A stretch of 64,000 nucleotides of DNA from Flavobacteriaceae bacterium (GTDB taxonomy: Bacteria; Bacteroidota; Bacteroidia; Flavobacteriales; Flavobacteriaceae). Positions 39,892-49,590 of the stretch are shown here, piece by piece. Location of the stretch: the NCBI GenBank assembly GCA_030148025.1, contig JASBUG010000021.1, positions 18,750 through 82,749 of the forward strand, given 5' to 3'. Position numbers and translations under genes: made by a program. A model generated the notes under the pieces. That model was given only the letters and a program-made list of their open reading frames with translations, made no database searches and was not told the DNA's origin. Position 1 is the stretch's first letter. Each line of letters begins with the position of its first letter.

Positions 39892-40443
39892 TTATTTTAC
39901 TCTGTCTCCATTCTGCTTTACAAAACTCTCCCAACCAGAATAGCTTTTGCCTACATTTACTTTTCCAGAATTATAAAAATGACATACGGCTGCTGCTAAG
40001 CCATCAGTAGCATCAAGGTTTTTGGGTAAGGTTTTTAGATTAAGCATACTTTGCAACATTTTAGCCACTTGCTCTTTACTAGCATTTCCGTTTCCGGTAA
40101 TTGCCATTTTTATTTTCTTAGGTAAATACTCTGTAATTGGTACTTGTCTGCTCAACCCAGCTGCCATAGCTACACCCTGAGCTCTTCCAAGTTTTAGCAT
40201 ACTCTGCACATTCTTTCCAAAGAAAGGTGCTTCAATAGCAATTTCGTCTGGATGGTGTGTATCTATAAGTTCTACTGTACGTTCGAATATGAGTTTTAGT
40301 TTTAAATAATGGTCGTCGTATTTTTTTAAATTGAGCTCATTGAGTTGTAAAAAAGTCATCTTCTTGTTTACCACTTTTATCAATCCAAAACCCATAATGG
40401 TTGTTCCTGGGTCGATTCCTAAAATAATTCTCTCCTTACTCAT
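39892..40443 (-). CDS. ruvC: Crossover junction endodeoxyribonuclease RuvC
   Basis: This 183-residue nuclease resolves Holliday junctions with RuvAB. Acidic catalytic residues are in LGIDPGTT (Asp), IAIEAPFFG (Glu) and [14 protein letters not shown] (Asp pair). Length and motif order are typical. The start overlaps the stop of the outer membrane protein gene by one base (TAATG). hemW follows 31 bases later. Confidence 0.97.
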   Translation of the reverse strand: MSKERIILGIDPGTTIMGFGLIKVVNKKMTFLQLNELNLKKYDDHYLKLKLIFERTVELIDTHHPDEIAIEAPFFGKNVQSMLKLGRAQGVAMAAGLSRQVPITEYLPKKIKMAITGNGNASKEQVAKMLQSMLNLKTLPKNLDATDGLAAAVCHFYNSGKVNVGKSYSGWESFVKQNGDRVK

Positions 40444-41084
40444 TAATCACAGTAATTACAATTCTTTAAAGACACCGATACGCCAACAGTTACAAAAAGC
40501 AAATCACCATTAAATGAAAATCCGTCAATAGCTGCATCGTATTTATCTTTCCCAGACAATCCAAAAACATATGAGGCATCAGCAAACACAGAAAATGCTC
40601 TAGATATTACATACCCAAATTCTAAACCACCCATCACATTTAAATATGTATAGGTGTTTTCGGTATCATAGCCAAGTGGCTTAGTAAAACTCACTCCTGG
40701 TCCTATGTGACCTACAAGCTCTATTGCTGGTGGTAGAAAATACAAATGATCTGATATTTTATAAACCCCTTGCAAATTAACTCTAGAATAATTCAATTTA
40801 AAAGGCCTAGAGCCATTATCATTAACAGCTCTATTAAAACCATAATCTAACCTCGCTCCAACTTTTTCAGTAAACATATATTGAACTCCCAAATTAACCG
40901 ATGGGAAGTTGATATATTTCGTATAATAGCCATCGTTTTCTACGGCATCTATAGGGTTATTAATTCCAAGGGATGCAATGAGTCGCCAAGTGTCTTCATC
41001 TCTTTGACTAAAAGCGTTTAGACTTATTGCAAAAAACAGTACAATCGCAACAATTGTTTTATATCTTTTAAAATTAAAGGGCAT
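40443..41084 (-). CDS. Outer membrane beta-barrel protein
   Basis: This protein of about 213 residues has a signal peptide (ending NAFSQ) and alternating hydrophobic strands of a small OmpA/OmpW-like barrel: [57 protein letters not shown], and a final [14 protein letters not shown]. No catalytic motif was seen. The ATG at 41084 is chosen over a TTG six bases upstream. It is coupled to ruvC by a one-base overlap, although the two have no obvious functional link. Confidence 0.88.
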   Translation of the reverse strand: MPFNFKRYKTIVAIVLFFAISLNAFSQRDEDTWRLIASLGINNPIDAVENDGYYTKYINFPSVNLGVQYMFTEKVGARLDYGFNRAVNDNGSRPFKLNYSRVNLQGVYKISDHLYFLPPAIELVGHIGPGVSFTKPLGYDTENTYTYLNVMGGLEFGYVISRAFSVFADASYVFGLSGKDKYDAAIDGFSFNGDLLFVTVGVSVSLKNCNYCD

Positions 41085-41123
41085 GTTCAATAATAAATGT
41101 TATTTTGTATACTGCCAAAACTC

Positions 41124-42119
41124 ATGAACAGTCTATCTAGTATACCATACAAAACTAAACAATTCTTTTTTGTACTTATTAAGTTGAGTATTGTGTTTGG
41201 CTCCCTTTATTTTATTTACAACAAACTCACCAATAACGATGAATTGGATTTTACTGTTTTTATTGAATTATTGAATAAAACTGATGGTTTTACAGCAAAA
41301 AACATATTGTTTCTTTGCTTATTAAGTGTTTTAAATTGGGGTTTTGAAATTTTGAAATGGCGAAATTTAGTGAGTTTCATCAAACCAATTACCTTTATTG
41401 AAGCTACCAAGCAAAGTCTTGCGGCTTTAACAGCATCATTGTTCACTCCAAATCGTATCGGAGATTATGCAGCCAAAACAGTATACTTTTCTAAGAGGTT
41501 TCACAAAAAAGTCTTACTCTTAAATTTGTTATCGAATATGGCACAAATGGCAACAACTTCATTTGTTGGAATTATAGGTGTTATGTTTTTTGTTACTATT
41601 TATAATCCAGAAATATCATATTACAAAATAGGTAAACTATTGTTTATCGTTATTTCTCTAATAGCGTTTGGATGGTTTATTATAGCCAATAAGCAAATAA
41701 ACATTCGTGGATTTTCTCTAAAAAAAATAACTCAATTCATCAAAAGCATACCGTTAACTACTCATATAAACACTTTACTTTTTTCAGTTATACGCTACTT
41801 GATATTCTCTTTTCAATTCTATTTTTTGTTAACCATATTTGGATCGCACATCACCTATCCTGATGCAATGGTGATTATAACTAGCATGTACTTTCTAGCC
41901 TCAATAGTACCAAGTATTTTTATTTTTGATGTTGTTATAAAAGGTAGTATTGCTGTATACCTTTTTACGTTTGCAAACGTTAATAGTCTAGTTGTGTTAT
42001 CTATTATTATGTCTATGTGGCTTCTAAACTTTGTGTTACCAAGTTTAATTGGCAGTTATTTTGTTTTAAACTTTAAGTTTCCTACAAATTTTGACAAACC
42101 TAATAACGTTGGTTTTTAA
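41124..42119 (+). CDS. Lysylphosphatidylglycerol synthase/UPF0104-type membrane protein
   Basis: This protein of about 331 residues has roughly eight membrane helices, and its layout matches the LPG_synthase_TM/UPF0104 family (flippase-like). A family segment is SLAALTASLFTPNRIGDYAAK, together with later membrane stretches LVVLSIIMSMWLLNFVLPSLIGSYFV. In-frame ATGs occur at 41097 and 41124. The second is preferred because it leaves room for a promoter opposite the divergent barrel gene. A glycosyltransferase gene follows two bases later, which suggests joint work on a lipid-linked glycan. Confidence 0.85.
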   Translation: MNSLSSIPYKTKQFFFVLIKLSIVFGSLYFIYNKLTNNDELDFTVFIELLNKTDGFTAKNILFLCLLSVLNWGFEILKWRNLVSFIKPITFIEATKQSLAALTASLFTPNRIGDYAAKTVYFSKRFHKKVLLLNLLSNMAQMATTSFVGIIGVMFFVTIYNPEISYYKIGKLLFIVISLIAFGWFIIANKQINIRGFSLKKITQFIKSIPLTTHINTLLFSVIRYLIFSFQFYFLLTIFGSHITYPDAMVIITSMYFLASIVPSIFIFDVVIKGSIAVYLFTFANVNSLVVLSIIMSMWLLNFVLPSLIGSYFVLNFKFPTNFDKPNNVGF

Positions 42120-42121
42120 AC

Positions 42122-43246
42122 ATGGTTATTCTCTTTTCGATCATTGTTCTTATATATACTATTCTTATACTTTGTTTTGTTATAGGGTTTTCTTTGGTTA
42201 AAAATGAAACGAGTTCATTTGTTTCTCCTGCATCTCGTTTTTCTATAATTGTGCCTTTCAGGAATGAAGAAGAGCTATTACCTGATCTTATTTATTCGTT
42301 AGAAGCTCTTGAATACCCTAAGAATTTATTTGAAGTCATTTTAGTTAATGATGACTCCAACGACAATTCGGTAGAGCTGAGCTCTCGTTTACTAACAACC
42401 ACACAAATTGACTATAAAATTATTGACAACATCAGAACCTCTTCGTCTCCAAAAAAAGACGCCATAACATCTGCAATATTAAAAGCGAAATACCCATATA
42501 TAATTACTACAGATGCCGATTGTATAGTTCCAAAAATGTGGCTTCAATGCTACAATACACTTATCGTCTCTTCAGGTGCCAAAATGATTGTTGCTCCTGT
42601 TACATATACAGTTAAGAGTTCAGTGCTTGAACAATTTCAATTACTTGATATTTTGAGTTTACAAGGAGCAACTATAGGTGGTTTTGGTTTAAAACTTCCT
42701 TTTTTATGTAATGGCGCAAACTTTATGTATGAAAAAGAGTTCTTCTCTGCCTTAAATGGATTTGAAGGTAACACTACAATTGCAAGTGGCGATGATATTT
42801 TCTTACTTGAAAAGGCACTAAAGCAATCTTCAAGTAGTGTGACATACTTAAAGAACAAAGATGCTATTGTAACAACAAAGCCTCAAGAATCATTTTCAAA
42901 ACTCATTCAACAACGTGTGCGTTGGGCAGCAAAAAGCGCTAACTACAAAAACGGATTTGGAAAATTAACTGGGTTTATAATTTTGCTAATGAATGCTGCT
43001 ATAATTGCTTTATTCTTTTTAAGTTTTATTGGTGTTTTTAGTTTGTGGTACAGCCTATTATTTTTGGTAGTAAAACTATGGGTAGACTATTTACTTTTAT
43101 ACAGATCTGCCAAATTCTTTAATCAAAATAGTGTATTACGTTTTTATCTTTTTAGTGCTATTTTTTATCCCTTGTTTTCAACTTACGTAGCCATATACGC
43201 AATGTTTAATGGTTATAAATGGAAAGGACGTCAATTTAAAAAATAG
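42122..43246 (+). CDS. Family 2 glycosyltransferase, membrane-anchored
   Basis: This 374-residue protein has an N-terminal membrane helix (1-25) and a GT-A catalytic domain with FSIIVPFRNEEELL, LVNDDSNDNS, the ITTDADC metal-binding DxD motif and the QQRVRWAAK motif. Two or three C-terminal transmembrane helices follow (about 280-365). The acceptor is unknown; a lipid or polysaccharide precursor is likely. It pairs with the UPF0104-type gene upstream. Confidence 0.93.
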   Translation: MVILFSIIVLIYTILILCFVIGFSLVKNETSSFVSPASRFSIIVPFRNEEELLPDLIYSLEALEYPKNLFEVILVNDDSNDNSVELSSRLLTTTQIDYKIIDNIRTSSSPKKDAITSAILKAKYPYIITTDADCIVPKMWLQCYNTLIVSSGAKMIVAPVTYTVKSSVLEQFQLLDILSLQGATIGGFGLKLPFLCNGANFMYEKEFFSALNGFEGNTTIASGDDIFLLEKALKQSSSSVTYLKNKDAIVTTKPQESFSKLIQQRVRWAAKSANYKNGFGKLTGFIILLMNAAIIALFFLSFIGVFSLWYSLLFLVVKLWVDYLLLYRSAKFFNQNSVLRFYLFSAIFYPLFSTYVAIYAMFNGYKWKGRQFKK

Positions 43247-43266
43247 TGCTATTTTAGATTGTTGTT

Positions 43267-44007
43267 ATGAATAAACTAACTAATTACAAAACCTCCAACC
43301 CAGCATTTACCAATTATTTTTGGGAGACTAATAAGAATGATTCAAACAAAATGTCGGTTAGTGGAATTTTGCTAAAATCGTTTATTTGCCTACTAATTAT
43401 CGCTGTCATTACTGGTTATATCTGGAAACTTTATAATCAAGGAGTAGATGTAAAATGGTTTACTTTAGGCGGAATGTTAGCTGCAGTTGTTATAAGTATT
43501 TTAGTTTCTATTAGACAACACTGGGCTCCTATTTTAGTACCTCTTTACAGTATTGCCAAGGGTGCATTTCTTGGCGGATTTAGTGCACTCATCAGAGCTA
43601 AATTCCCAGAGCTTCCGTTTCAAGCAATTGGTGTAACCATAATTACGTTCTTCACGATTCTAATATTATATCAAACACGACTTATTATAGTTACCAAAAA
43701 ACTTAGAAGCATTATTATAACCTCGGCTACCAGCATTTTTGTAGTTTATATTATTGCTTGGATATTAAGCTTCTTTGGCATAAAGACATTTGTTTGGGGA
43801 ACCTCCTGGTTAGCAATTGTTTTTAATATTATTGCAGCTGTTATTGCCTCGTTCACATTGTTACTAGATTTTGATTTTATAGAACGTTATAAAAACAAAG
43901 CTTCAAAGCATAAAGAATGGATAGCCACTTGGGGCTTACTCGTATCTTTAGTTTGGTTATACACAGAAATTTTAAGGTTAATGCGAACCTTATCAATTAG
44001 ATTTTAA
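43267..44007 (+). CDS. Bax inhibitor-1/YccA-like integral membrane protein
   Basis: This 246-residue protein has about seven membrane helices, starting with MSVSGILLKSFICLLIIAVI and containing the SIAKGAFLGGFSALIRAKFP segment of the Bax inhibitor-1/YccA family. C-terminal helix motifs are FIERYKNKASKHKEWIATWGLL and WLYTEILRLM, with acidic residues that could form a channel gate. Members are thought to conduct Ca2+ or protect membrane proteins. The 3' end overlaps the convergent lipoprotein gene by four bases. Confidence 0.9.
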   Translation: MNKLTNYKTSNPAFTNYFWETNKNDSNKMSVSGILLKSFICLLIIAVITGYIWKLYNQGVDVKWFTLGGMLAAVVISILVSIRQHWAPILVPLYSIAKGAFLGGFSALIRAKFPELPFQAIGVTIITFFTILILYQTRLIIVTKKLRSIIITSATSIFVVYIIAWILSFFGIKTFVWGTSWLAIVFNIIAAVIASFTLLLDFDFIERYKNKASKHKEWIATWGLLVSLVWLYTEILRLMRTLSIRF

Positions 44008-44483
44008 TTAGCTGCTTTAATTATAACAGGTAAAGTAAATTGTGTTTTTACCTGCTGGCCACGTTTAATTGCAGGAGAAATCTCAGGTAAATTATCTAGG
44101 CTCTCAATAAGAAATTTGTTTAAGTCTGGTATTTGTGTTTTTAGTACATCGCCACTTTCAATATCTTGAACAGCCAACTCTCCCTTTTCTGACACATTAA
44201 ACTTAATACGTATTGTATCATTAACATTTTGGGTAACTATTATTCTCTTATCTACCAAAAATGCAACTATATGATTACTTAGCGTAGATTCAAAACATTG
44301 TTTTCTAAGCGCTTTTGTTGCGGAAGAACTGCAATTATTAAATGAGGGGTACTCATCTACCTCGTTCCAATTAAAAGTTTTTAAATCTTCTTGTAATATT
44401 TCTTCAGTAGAAATCTTTTTCTTGTCAAAGTATTCGCAAGAGGACAAACAAAATAAAAGAAAAAAAATGCTTACGTACTTCAT
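44004..44483 (-). CDS. Lipoprotein with a TonB-C-like domain
   Basis: This 159-residue lipoprotein (LSSC, Cys16) carries one domain resembling the TonB C-terminal repeats of the M56 protein at 47014. The common pattern is VDEYPSFNNC, a small cysteine pair, IRIKFNVSEKGEL, a conserved strand and LPEISPAIKRGQQVKTQFTLPV. It lacks a TonB-type inner-membrane helix, so it is probably not a canonical energy transducer; a periplasmic binding role is possible. It lies alone after the TPR gene and converges with the Bax-inhibitor-like gene. Confidence 0.75.
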   Translation of the reverse strand: MKYVSIFFLLFCLSSCEYFDKKKISTEEILQEDLKTFNWNEVDEYPSFNNCSSSATKALRKQCFESTLSNHIVAFLVDKRIIVTQNVNDTIRIKFNVSEKGELAVQDIESGDVLKTQIPDLNKFLIESLDNLPEISPAIKRGQQVKTQFTLPVIIKAAN

Positions 44484-44522
44484 TGGCGCACAACTGAAGT
44501 GGAAAAGTACGATTTTTTTTAT

Positions 44523-45659
44523 TTAATCTGTTTTTAAAAATTTCTCTTGTTTCAATTCACTAATTCTTTGATTTACTATAGCCGTATATTTGCTCTCTGG
44601 AAATTTGGTTTTAAAGGTCTCGTAAAGCTTTATTTTAGTATCAATATCTTTATAATAATGATCTTTTACATACACTAACAAAAAATGAGCTCTGTCGTTT
44701 GCAGGGTTTTCTTTAATAGCCTTTTTATACACTTCAATGGTTTCTTTATATTTTTTCTGTTTACTATAAACAAAACCTAGTTTAACATACTCCTCGTCCA
44801 TGGGTTGATCTTGTATAAGTAAGGATTGCAACATATATTCTTCGGCCTTTTTAAAATCTTCTATACGTTCATATAGTTCGCCTTGAACAAACAGATTATT
44901 TGTATTTTTCTCATCAAATTGAAGCGCAAATTCACCTTGCTCTATCGCTTTTTCAAATTCATATTGCTGAGCATAACAATTGCGAAGTTTTTCGTGTATA
45001 AATTGCGATGATTCATTTAACGCAATTAATTTTTCAAACCAAACAGCAGCATTATTATAATCTTTTTTTACATAATAATTCTGCGCTTTTAAACTTATGA
45101 GCTCTCTATTATCTTCATAGGACTTTAAACCAATATCTGTATAATAATCAACACGTTTATTATGTCCTTTTTTAAGGTGAAACTTTGCTAGTCTATAAAT
45201 TGCTTTTTGATGAGTCTTGTCTAATTGGAAAGCACTATAAAACCTATTTTGAGCTGTAGAATCTTTTAAATGTTCTAAAACCAACCCTAACTCATAATGA
45301 TAGTTAGGGTTTTTATAATCTATATCTATTAGCTTATAGAACATATCTGATGCATCCTGATACTTTTTCGTTTTTGCCAAGAGCTTCGCATATTCATATT
45401 TCACTAATGCATCTTCTGGATTTGCAATAATACTTTTATCATAATTTATTAAAGCGGCATCATAATTTCCTAATGCTATATAAGCTTTAGCAATTCTATC
45501 TAAAACTACAGCAGAATCGCTATGCTTTTTATACGTTTCGATAGCTTTAGAATAGTTTCCGTTAACATATAAACTATCGGCCTTATTTAACATTGCTGAT
45601 TGGCCTTGTGTTTTAAAAATAGTACTTAATAAAAGGATAATGGTTAGTAATGGTTTCAT
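44523..45659 (-). CDS. Exported tetratricopeptide-repeat protein
   Basis: This 378-residue protein has a signal peptide (ending FKTQG) and about nine TPR units from residue 25 on, for example SYSKAIETYKKH, NYDAALINYDKS and EFEKAIEQGEFALQ. It is likely a periplasmic scaffold or assembly adaptor. It starts one base after the esterase stop and both are read leftward, so they are co-transcribed. Its partner is unknown. Confidence 0.9.
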   Translation of the reverse strand: MKPLLTIILLLSTIFKTQGQSAMLNKADSLYVNGNYSKAIETYKKHSDSAVVLDRIAKAYIALGNYDAALINYDKSIIANPEDALVKYEYAKLLAKTKKYQDASDMFYKLIDIDYKNPNYHYELGLVLEHLKDSTAQNRFYSAFQLDKTHQKAIYRLAKFHLKKGHNKRVDYYTDIGLKSYEDNRELISLKAQNYYVKKDYNNAAVWFEKLIALNESSQFIHEKLRNCYAQQYEFEKAIEQGEFALQFDEKNTNNLFVQGELYERIEDFKKAEEYMLQSLLIQDQPMDEEYVKLGFVYSKQKKYKETIEVYKKAIKENPANDRAHFLLVYVKDHYYKDIDTKIKLYETFKTKFPESKYTAIVNQRISELKQEKFLKTD

Positions 45660-45660
45660 T

Positions 45661-46899
45661 TTAATTTATTTTGGCTTTAATTGCTTCCATTCGTTGTTTA
45701 TGAAAATCACTTTTACTAATTTCATATGCCTTGGTAATTTCTATCAAAGCCCTTTTATACTCTTTTTGTGATTCGTAATATTCTGCTAAAGAATCGTAGC
45801 CATTAGCACTTTGTGGATAATATTTTACATTCATTCTAAAAAAAAGTTCGGCTCTTTTAGATAATCCCATTTGCATATTCATGTACCCATATGCTATAAA
45901 TAGCTCCTCTACCATAGGCGGTATATTATACCCTAATTCATTTTTATAGATCACTTCTTGCTCTTTCAGCATTGCTTCTAATTCTTCAACTGTAGTTTCT
46001 AAATTGTTATACTTTTGAGGTGTTTTAAATTGATACCATTTAAACAAAAATATTAATCCATCTCGCATTGTTGGTAAAGGCACTGTACCGTGTAGATCTT
46101 CTGGATATACTTTCCAATCAAAATTTAATCCACTTTGCTTTTGTGACTTAGCAAACTGTGAAAACTCAACAATTGAGCGTGCAAACAAGCTAAACTCAGA
46201 CCTATCTTCCATTAAGTTATCTATAGTTACAGTTTCATCTTGCATATGAAGTTGTTCAGCAGCTAAGGACACAAACAACGACTTACCTGTAAAATCATTT
46301 GTTTTCAACTTTTCTTTAGCTTGTTTTAAAACACTTTGATTGTCCCAATCTAAACTAGGATCGATCGCTATGTAATTACTGAACAAATGAGAATGATTTA
46401 ACAACATATTTATGGTAAATAAACCAGCATAAGAGTGTCCGATTAATGTTCTATATGGTGTTGTTGCGTATGTTTTATCAATATGTGGCATTAATTCATT
46501 TTCTATGAATTTAGTGAAATTTTCAGCACCACCAGTTTCATCATTCATAGCAGCTCCTCTTCTTGTTTTTACTGATGATGTTGTAAGGTTGCGCGTACGG
46601 TTTTTTTGATTTGAAATACCTACCAATATCATGTGTGGTAAATAATGCCCCCAATAATTGTCATACACTGTTTCTAAATTATTTTTTAATGAAAAGCCAT
46701 CTAATAAATATACTACTGGGTATTTTACATTATTTTCAGGATTATAATTTTCGGGAAGTTTTACCCAAAAATGCTGTTGCTCTTTTAAAACTTGTGATTT
46801 AATACTATCAGTAATTACATTGCTTACTTGGGCTTCCAAAATAGCACTCGAGAAGAATGAGAGTTTTAGTACAATTAAAAGTAGTAATGGTTTTTTCAT
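45661..46899 (-). CDS. Exported alpha/beta hydrolase (Fes/IroE-type esterase) with TPR C terminus
   Basis: This 412-residue protein has a signal peptide (ending SAILEAQ) and an esterase D/enterobactin-esterase-like domain (about 30-290). The domain contains VVYLLDG, LVGISNQKNRTRN, the nucleophile Ser in LIGHSYAGLF and an HGTVP histidine motif. A C-terminal TPR-like stretch (about 320-410) resembles the neighbouring TPR protein. Such enzymes hydrolyse esters of siderophores, sugars or other small molecules; the substrate is not evident. The 114-base gap upstream contains the terminator at 46940. Confidence 0.88.
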   Translation of the reverse strand: MKKPLLLLIVLKLSFFSSAILEAQVSNVITDSIKSQVLKEQQHFWVKLPENYNPENNVKYPVVYLLDGFSLKNNLETVYDNYWGHYLPHMILVGISNQKNRTRNLTTSSVKTRRGAAMNDETGGAENFTKFIENELMPHIDKTYATTPYRTLIGHSYAGLFTINMLLNHSHLFSNYIAIDPSLDWDNQSVLKQAKEKLKTNDFTGKSLFVSLAAEQLHMQDETVTIDNLMEDRSEFSLFARSIVEFSQFAKSQKQSGLNFDWKVYPEDLHGTVPLPTMRDGLIFLFKWYQFKTPQKYNNLETTVEELEAMLKEQEVIYKNELGYNIPPMVEELFIAYGYMNMQMGLSKRAELFFRMNVKYYPQSANGYDSLAEYYESQKEYKRALIEITKAYEISKSDFHKQRMEAIKAKIN

Positions 46900-46939
46900 T
46901 TAAGTAGTGTTTTTAATATTTAAATTAGTTATTACAAAA

Positions 46940-46957
46940 CCGAAGCTGTCGCTTCGG
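46940..46957 (-). terminator. Terminator after the M56/TonB-C gene
   Basis: The arms CCGAAGC and GCTTCGG form a seven-base-pair stem with a TGTC loop. On the minus strand it is followed by TTTTG. It lies between the M56 stop at 47014 and the esterase start, separating the bla-type pair from the esterase/TPR operon. Confidence 0.7.
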
Positions 46958-47013
46958 CTTTGCAACTTGACACAATAACTGCGCCAAACATTACTTTAAT
47001 AAGTTCTACTTAA

Positions 47014-49590
47014 TTAATTTCTTTTTTTACCCAGCACATAGCTTATTGGCAATGAGTATCTAACCGAAACCTCTTTGCCTTTATGTTTTGCTGGTTTCAT
47101 TTTTGGCAATAATTTAATCACTCTAATAGCCTCATTCTCCATCTTAGGGTTTGATGATCTTGCCTTAATATTATCAATAGTCCCGTTTTCACTTATACGA
47201 AACATTACCATTATTCTACTATTCTTTTGCGATGGTGTTTCTTCTCCTACTTTAGTGTTGAAATTTTTTGCAACAAATTCCGAAATTTTATTGCTAATAC
47301 ACTTTTTTCGCTCATCATTGGTCTTTTTAGATTCGCAACCAGGATATACTGGCACTTCATCTACAACTGCAAATGGGATGTCGTTGTTAGTATCATCTTC
47401 AGCAACTTGAAAAATAATAGGTAACGCATATGGTACCACTACGGTTTTACCTTGATGCTTGCCTGGAAACATTTTAGGTAATGATGACACCACCCTAATC
47501 GCTTCTTCTTCTAATTTAGGATGCGGTGCTCTTGACTTAACATCAATAACATTACCTTCTTTGCTAATTTTAAATATAACACTTATACGCTGTCTTCCTT
47601 TTAACCCTAAGTTACCGGCAAGATCTATATTAAAGTTTTTTTGAACATATTTACTTATGTTGTCAGAAGTGCACTTTCTTCTTGCTTCAACGGGCTTATC
47701 TTTACAAGCCTCGAACATAGGTGGCTCATCTACCTTAGCATATGGCACTTCATCATTTACAATGCCACCCTTTACTGGTTTAATTGGCTCCACTTTCTTT
47801 TCTGCTACCTCAAATATTATTGGTAACGAATATGGTACTATTACAGCTTTGCCTTTATGCTTACCTGGAATCATCTTTGGAAGTAATTTCACTACTCTCT
47901 TAGCTTCTTCTTCTAATTTTGGATGAGTAGCTCTGGCTCTTATTCCTTCAATATCGCCTTCTTTATTTATCTTGAACACTACACTTATACGTTGTCTACC
48001 TGTCAACTCTAAATCACCTGCAAGATCTATATTAAAGTTTGTTTGTACATGCTTAGATATTTTTTCGGTAATACACTTTCTCTGTTCTTTTTTAGATAGA
48101 TCTTGACACTCTTCATATAATGGAAATTGGTCTATTACAGCAAAAGGAACTTCTTCCTCTTCCTGAACTAAAACATTTCTTTTTTTATTAGTTTTCTTTT
48201 TATTTTCTTCTGGTGTTATGGTAATTGAAAAATATGCATTATCATACTCAGTATCTGAAATAACTAACTTGGTAAAGAAAGGATCTCTGTTTAATAATTC
48301 TATTTTTTCTTCCTTTTTCTTTTTTTCTTGATCAGTTAACTCACCAATTTTATTAACCACAAGTCTTAGTATTCCATCATGAGAGTTGTTTTCCCAGATC
48401 TCTTTGGCTTCATCTGTTTGTTTCCATTCTAAATATTCTTGGTAGGTCCTTTTCAACTGCCTCTTCATTTTCTTTGAAGGCTGAATTTTAGCTTCAGAAG
48501 CATCGTTAGCTGAGCTATATGCTCTCTCCGTAGAAATCTGGGATCTTAAATATTCTGTTTTAGTTTGAATGTATTTATTCATTCCAAAATATTTGTCTTT
48601 CATTCCTTTTTCAAATAGTCTTCCGCTTTTCTCTTCTTCTAGGAATTCTTCATAAAGTTGTTCTTTTAATTCAGCATCTGTTAACTCTTGCATCTCAAGT
48701 ACAGACACTTCTTTTTCTTGAGCATATGATGCTGAGTAGATTAACATCCCTAAAACAATAGGAATTAGAAAAACATATTTAACTAGATTTATACGACTTG
48801 ATCTGTCTTTTTGTAACATAATAATTCGTTTTTTGATTAATGATTGTTTAAAAAAAGTATTGATGAATGACACATTTTTTGTTTCGAAAACCTGACCTAA
48901 AAGGTTTTGATAATAGTCTGATCTATTCTGTGTCTTTAAGGCTTCTTGGTCAGCTATATACTCATGTAATGTTCGTAATCTGTTTTGATACATATATACC
49001 AAAGGATTAAACCAAAACACAATACGTTGAAGCTCAAAAAACAGCAAATCTAAAGTGTGTTTTTGGTTTACATGCACCAGTTCGTGCTTTAAAATGGTTT
49101 CCTTTTCTTCTTTTTCAAGCCTTTCTCCCAGAAATACATAATGCAAAAATGAAAATGCAGATGAGCTATTTAATAGCTTTACCAACAACACATTTCCCTT
49201 CCATCGCTTTGGGTTTTTATACACTAATGCTGTTATTCTAATTACTTTAAACACAAAAAATAAAAAGGCTAAAAACGCACCTATATAAAATACCGTCTCC
49301 CAACTCCAACTAAATGATGGTTGAGACATTACTACTGCATCCAATTCTATATGATTAGTAGTGCTAACGTTACCAATTACTACTTCTGGCAATCCTATAA
49401 TATACTCTTTAGGTACAACTTCTTTAAAAGCATTAACTCGAATAAAGGGTAACACCATTGACATTACTGAAGTAGCCAGCAAATAACCTCTATTCCAATT
49501 AAAGAACGTTTCTCTTTTTAAGAATACATCATACACTATTAAAAAGAACAGCTGAAATGCTATTATTTGAATTACATATTGCATTATCAT
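47014..49590 (-). CDS. M56/BlaR1-family membrane metallopeptidase with three TonB-C-like repeats
   Basis: This 858-residue protein has several N-terminal membrane helices and a cytoplasm-facing M56 peptidase domain. Its zinc motif HELVH (His169, Glu170, His173) is followed by FWFNPLVYMYQ, as in BlaR1/MecR1. After another helix (near 275-295) and a charged linker there are three TonB-C-like repeats (about 480-600, 613-730, 737-858). Each has a conserved cysteine pair and a RI-FKISKEG strand. It overlaps blaI by one base. BlaR1 cleaves its cognate repressor on signal; here the sensor is replaced by TonB-type domains. The signal is unknown. Confidence 0.92.
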   Translation of the reverse strand: MIMQYVIQIIAFQLFFLIVYDVFLKRETFFNWNRGYLLATSVMSMVLPFIRVNAFKEVVPKEYIIGLPEVVIGNVSTTNHIELDAVVMSQPSFSWSWETVFYIGAFLAFLFFVFKVIRITALVYKNPKRWKGNVLLVKLLNSSSAFSFLHYVFLGERLEKEEKETILKHELVHVNQKHTLDLLFFELQRIVFWFNPLVYMYQNRLRTLHEYIADQEALKTQNRSDYYQNLLGQVFETKNVSFINTFFKQSLIKKRIIMLQKDRSSRINLVKYVFLIPIVLGMLIYSASYAQEKEVSVLEMQELTDAELKEQLYEEFLEEEKSGRLFEKGMKDKYFGMNKYIQTKTEYLRSQISTERAYSSANDASEAKIQPSKKMKRQLKRTYQEYLEWKQTDEAKEIWENNSHDGILRLVVNKIGELTDQEKKKKEEKIELLNRDPFFTKLVISDTEYDNAYFSITITPEENKKKTNKKRNVLVQEEEEVPFAVIDQFPLYEECQDLSKKEQRKCITEKISKHVQTNFNIDLAGDLELTGRQRISVVFKINKEGDIEGIRARATHPKLEEEAKRVVKLLPKMIPGKHKGKAVIVPYSLPIIFEVAEKKVEPIKPVKGGIVNDEVPYAKVDEPPMFEACKDKPVEARRKCTSDNISKYVQKNFNIDLAGNLGLKGRQRISVIFKISKEGNVIDVKSRAPHPKLEEEAIRVVSSLPKMFPGKHQGKTVVVPYALPIIFQVAEDDTNNDIPFAVVDEVPVYPGCESKKTNDERKKCISNKISEFVAKNFNTKVGEETPSQKNSRIMVMFRISENGTIDNIKARSSNPKMENEAIRVIKLLPKMKPAKHKGKEVSVRYSLPISYVLGKKRN
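47017..48155 (-). repeat. Three tandem TonB-C-like coding repeats
   Basis: Within the M56 gene, three units of about 360 bases encode related domains. Units 1 (48155-47795) and 2 (47752-47400) share long near-identical stretches at DNA level, such as the bases coding for RISV(V/I)FKI and NFNIDLAG. Unit 3 (47385-47017) is more diverged. This indicates a recent duplication of unit 1 or 2. Confidence 0.8.

Noticed and set aside
47075..47926. Several plus-strand open frames opposite the TonB-C-like repeats
   Set aside because: They appear repeatedly because the repeated coding DNA gives the same shadow frames; no protein family matches.
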